Positions 16,680 to 19,042 of a stretch of 19,042 nucleotides of DNA are shown here, piece after piece. The notes beneath the pieces are model-generated. The model had not been told where the DNA came from. It made no database searches and worked only from the letters and a program-made list of their open reading frames with translations. The position numbers and the translations under genes were made by a program. The DNA is from an uncultured Myxococcales bacterium (lineage in GTDB: Bacteria; Myxococcota_A; UBA9042), in NCBI GenBank assembly GCA_937915965.1, contig CALGHC010000572.1, positions 1-19,042 on the forward strand, in the 5' to 3' direction. Each line of letters starts with the position of its first letter. The stretch's first letter is position 1.

Positions 16680-18721
16680 GCGAACGTCTACCGGGCAACG
16701 AGGCCACCATGGAGCCGGAACAGATGCCCTTTGGCGGCCATCTGCGCGAGCTGCGGGGCCGACTGCTGCGGGCGGCGATCGCGATCATCCTGGGCTTTTT
16801 CGTCGCCTGGACCTTCCACATCGAGCTGTTCGAGTGGCTCAGCAGCCCAGTGCGCGGCGCGCTCGCCGACAACGGGGTCTTCTCTATCAAGGCCTTGAAG
16901 CTGACCGAGGGCATCGGCGTCTACATCAAGATCGCGCTCTTTGGCGGCATATTTGTCGCCAGCCCGTACGTCTTCTACCAGGCGTGGGCGTTCGTCGCCC
17001 CAGGCCTGGTCGACAAAGAGCGCCGTATGATGGTGCCGGTAGTCGTTGGCACGGTAGCCTTCTTCCTGGTTGGCGCGCTGTTTTGCTACGCGACCGTCCT
17101 GCCCTTCATGACTGACTTCCTCGTCAAGATGACGCTGGAAGCACCAGGCATGAGCCTGGAGCCGACGCTCGAGAGCACGTACTCGTTCTCTCTGTGGCTG
17201 CTGCTCGCCTTTGGCCTGGTCTTCGAGTTGCCCGTGGTGATGTACGTGCTGGCCGCCCTGGGGCTGTCGACCGCGCGCGGCTTTCTATCCTTCTACCGAT
17301 ACTGGGTGGTGATCGCGTTCATCATCGGCGCGATCCTGACGCCGACGCCGGATCCTCTCAATCAGGCCCTGCTGAGCGGGCCGCTGGTGCTGCTCTACGG
17401 CGTCGGAACGGGCATCGCCTGGCTTGTACAGCGAGACCGGACGGCGGGGATCGGGCTGCCGTGGCGGGCGACGATCGTATTGGTCATCTTGCTGGTCGGC
17501 GGGATCGCGGTTGGCTCCATTCGCTGGCGCGCCCAGGCGCAGCGACCGTTGCTTGCCGACATCCCTGTAACTACTGAGCAAGTCGTCGGCATTCACCTGG
17601 ACGCCGTCGATGAACTGCAGCAACGCGCAACTACGGTGGCGACCCGTCGTGCCCTCGCGCCGCTCGGCTTGTTGGCCGCGCTCGGCGTCGGCGATCCGAC
17701 GGGCTCACAGGCGGTCCTGGCCCGCAGCGGCGGCGGAGTTGCGCTTCTTGTCGAGGTCGCCGACCCGGAGTCCATCCCGGCGCGTCTGGCGGCGGAGCGC
17801 AAGGTTTCGCTCGTACGATACGCCAGCGGTCCGTCTGTGCTCCTGGCCCTGCCTGGTGAAGAAGCCCGTTGGCGAGTGGTCGCGCCCGGCGGCGGGGTGC
17901 TTTGGCTGGGCACCGACGCCGCGCTTGCCGGTCTCGCTGCGGTGCGTCGCGGCGATGTGGCGGGACTTCTCGATGATCCTGACGTCTCGCAGACCCTCGA
18001 GGGTCTCCGAGCGACCGGGCCGGTCTGGTCCTGGTCCCACAACGTCACCGGCATCGCCGGTTGGCTGCCAGGTGGCGCGCTCTCCGGTTCCGTCGACAGC
18101 GCCAGTGCGGTCCTCGATGCCGAAGTTTCGACTCTGGTATTGCGCATGGCGTGCCGCGGCGAGGACGAGGCGAGGGCGCTGCGGACCCGACTGGAGACCT
18201 GGGCCGCGGACGCTCGACAGCAGCCCGAGGCGGATGCACCGGACGACCGCATGATCGCGCTGACTCGCAGGCTGGAGCGCGTCGCCGGCCTGCTCGCGAG
18301 AACCTCCGAGGCGGTCGCGAGGACCCTGCCGCAGGGCGGCCGGGACCGCCGCGAGATCGAGGAGCTTGGCGCCGAGTCACAGCGGCTGGCCCGCGAAATG
18401 CGCGCGGTGGTTGCGCAGCCCGGGGCGGTGATCGTCGCGCCGGGGGCTCTCGCGAGGCTGGTGCAGCCGCCGGCGATCTCCAAGGTCTCGCTGCGAATCG
18501 CGGAGCTCGAATGGCGAACAGAGGCACCGTCGGATCGACTGCTTGCGGCGTTCTTTGCACCGTCGGCCGCGGGGATGGACCCGTCAGCAGCCCGCTCCAA
18601 ACGCGGCGAGGGCGCGGTCCCTGCGAACGGCAACAAGACGAATAAAGAGGCCCGCGAACGCACGACGTCAAAGCAGCGGCCGCAAGCCAGAACGGCCGAG
18701 CCGCCGACCGTCCGGCCGTAG
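16676..18721 (+). CDS. tatC: TatC with a seventh membrane helix and ~400-residue C-terminal extension
   Basis: A 681-residue protein; ordinary TatC has about 250. Residues 17-252 are a complete TatC: HLRELRGRLLRA (22-33, with Glu25 at the conserved signal-binding position), FYQAWAFVAPGLVDKERR (about 100-117), FGLVFELPVVMY (179-190, conserved Glu184) and RYWVVIAFIIGAILTPTPDP (208-227 region). These support six helices. A further hydrophobic helix at about 265-283 (TIVLVILLVGGIAVG) follows, then a mixed alpha/beta segment (285-500), a charged coiled-coil-like part (522-580), a short conserved-looking segment, and a basic disordered tail (about 629-681). Since TatC normally ends in the cytoplasm, the seventh helix would place the extension in the periplasm. 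The reading frame is uninterrupted. The start overlaps the tatB stop by 4 nt, implying coupling and a shared role. The extension is of unknown function. Confidence 0.95.
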
Positions 18722-18727
18722 GAATCG

Positions 18728-18781
18728 GCCCAGCCATCGGCACGGGCCCAGCCATCGGCACGGGCCCAGCCATCGGCACGG
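18728..18781. repeat. Three perfect 18-bp tandem copies after tatC
   Basis: GCCCAGCCATCGGCACGG is repeated three times without mismatch at 18728-18745, 18746-18763 and 18764-18781. It begins 7 nt after the tatC stop in the 111-nt gap between convergent genes. It is too short and has no spacers, so it is not a CRISPR array. Confidence 0.93.
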
Positions 18782-18802
18782 GCAACCGCCCGGTGAACCG
18801 CA

Positions 18803-18821
18803 CGCTGCCGAGCGCGCAGCG
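18803..18821. terminator. Weak hairpin between convergent genes
   Basis: CGCTGC (18803-18808) pairs with GCAGCG (18816-18821) across a 7-nt loop in the intergenic region shared by tatC and the epimerase gene. The stem is short and no T-run follows on either strand, so it is a poor terminator candidate. Confidence 0.2.
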
Positions 18822-18832
18822 GGTCTAGCTGA

Positions 18833-19042
18833 TCATGCGCTGGGGTTGTCGCGATACCAGTCGATCGCCCGCAACAGTCCGTCTCGGAAACCAACTGCGC
18901 CTGTGTAGCCGAGATCACGGCGGGCCGCGCCGATGTCAGCGAGGCTGTCACGAATGTCACCGGCGCGTGTCTCGGTGAAACGAGGCGCGATCTGGGTGCC
19001 GAGAACCCCGTTGATGGCGTCGACCAGGTCGAGGAGCGATAC
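18833..19042 (-). CDS. Sugar-nucleotide epimerase/dehydratase, C-terminal fragment
   Basis: The window cuts this gene; only its last 69 residues and stop (18833-18835, complement) are present, and the 5' part lies beyond the right edge. The fragment begins VSLLDLVDAIN and continues with R-A-G-D-I-R-D-S-L-A-D-I, ARRDLGYTGAVGFRDGL and AIDWYRDN. This is the standard C-terminus of extended short-chain dehydrogenases that act on nucleotide sugars, such as UDP-glucose or UDP-N-acetylglucosamine 4-epimerases, where the RxGD+RxS stretch lines the sugar-nucleotide pocket. Exact substrate cannot be told from this part. These enzymes supply cell-surface polysaccharides. The gene converges on tatC with a 111-nt gap. 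Confidence 0.85.
   Translation of the reverse strand, partial: VSLLDLVDAINGVLGTQIAPRFTETRAGDIRDSLADIGAARRDLGYTGAVGFRDGLLRAIDWYRDNPSA

Noticed and set aside
18728..18781. Possible CRISPR array
   Set aside because: Three adjoining 18-bp copies with no spacers and no cas genes nearby.

Overview
This is a high-GC bacterial chromosomal window with eight well-supported complete genes, two small complete genes called with less certainty, and one partial gene. Nothing phage-like, no insertion sequence, no CRISPR array and no RNA gene was recognised. A giant secreted lipoprotein built from CARDB-type, PPC-type and CDDGNxCT Cys-rich repeats, a long membrane-anchored coiled-coil protein, and a TPR/beta-rich cytoplasmic protein suggest a Myxococcota or related 'deltaproteobacterial' lineage (inference from architecture, not from a search).

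Left part (1-4332, + strand): a membrane-anchored coiled-coil protein with an Ala/Val/Glu pentapeptide tandem repeat, then a ferrous-iron uptake cluster. A promoter-like sequence overlapped by a 13/19 Fur-box match precedes feoA. feoA overlaps feoB by 1 nt, and feoB is followed by a small membrane protein with a CxxC motif that looks like a Feo accessory.

Middle (4269-11563): a minus-strand CCA-adding enzyme/poly(A)-polymerase family gene converges on the feo cluster and overlaps the small gene by 64 nt. A roughly 350-nt divergent intergenic region separates it from the 1847-residue lipoprotein. That protein has a PKD-like segment, six CARDB-like and four PPC-like modules, and 14 four-cysteine acidic repeats at its C-terminus that occur in two distinguishable forms.

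Right part (11642-18721, + strand): an 898-residue TPR-like/beta-rich protein, a 43-residue very basic small protein, a methyltransferase-fold protein with a degenerate SAM motif, and a tatB-tatC pair sharing an ATGA overlap. The Tat pair is unusual. The TatB-like protein carries a long acidic tail with a 10-Asp tract and DSQNG repeats. TatC is followed by a predicted seventh membrane helix and about 400 further residues. At the right edge, the C-terminus of a sugar-nucleotide epimerase (minus strand) converges on tatC.

The strongest candidate for something not ordinarily described is the extended TatC with its acidic TatB partner. Short in-frame tandem duplications (15, 15, 18, 21 and 3 bp units) recur in several unrelated places.
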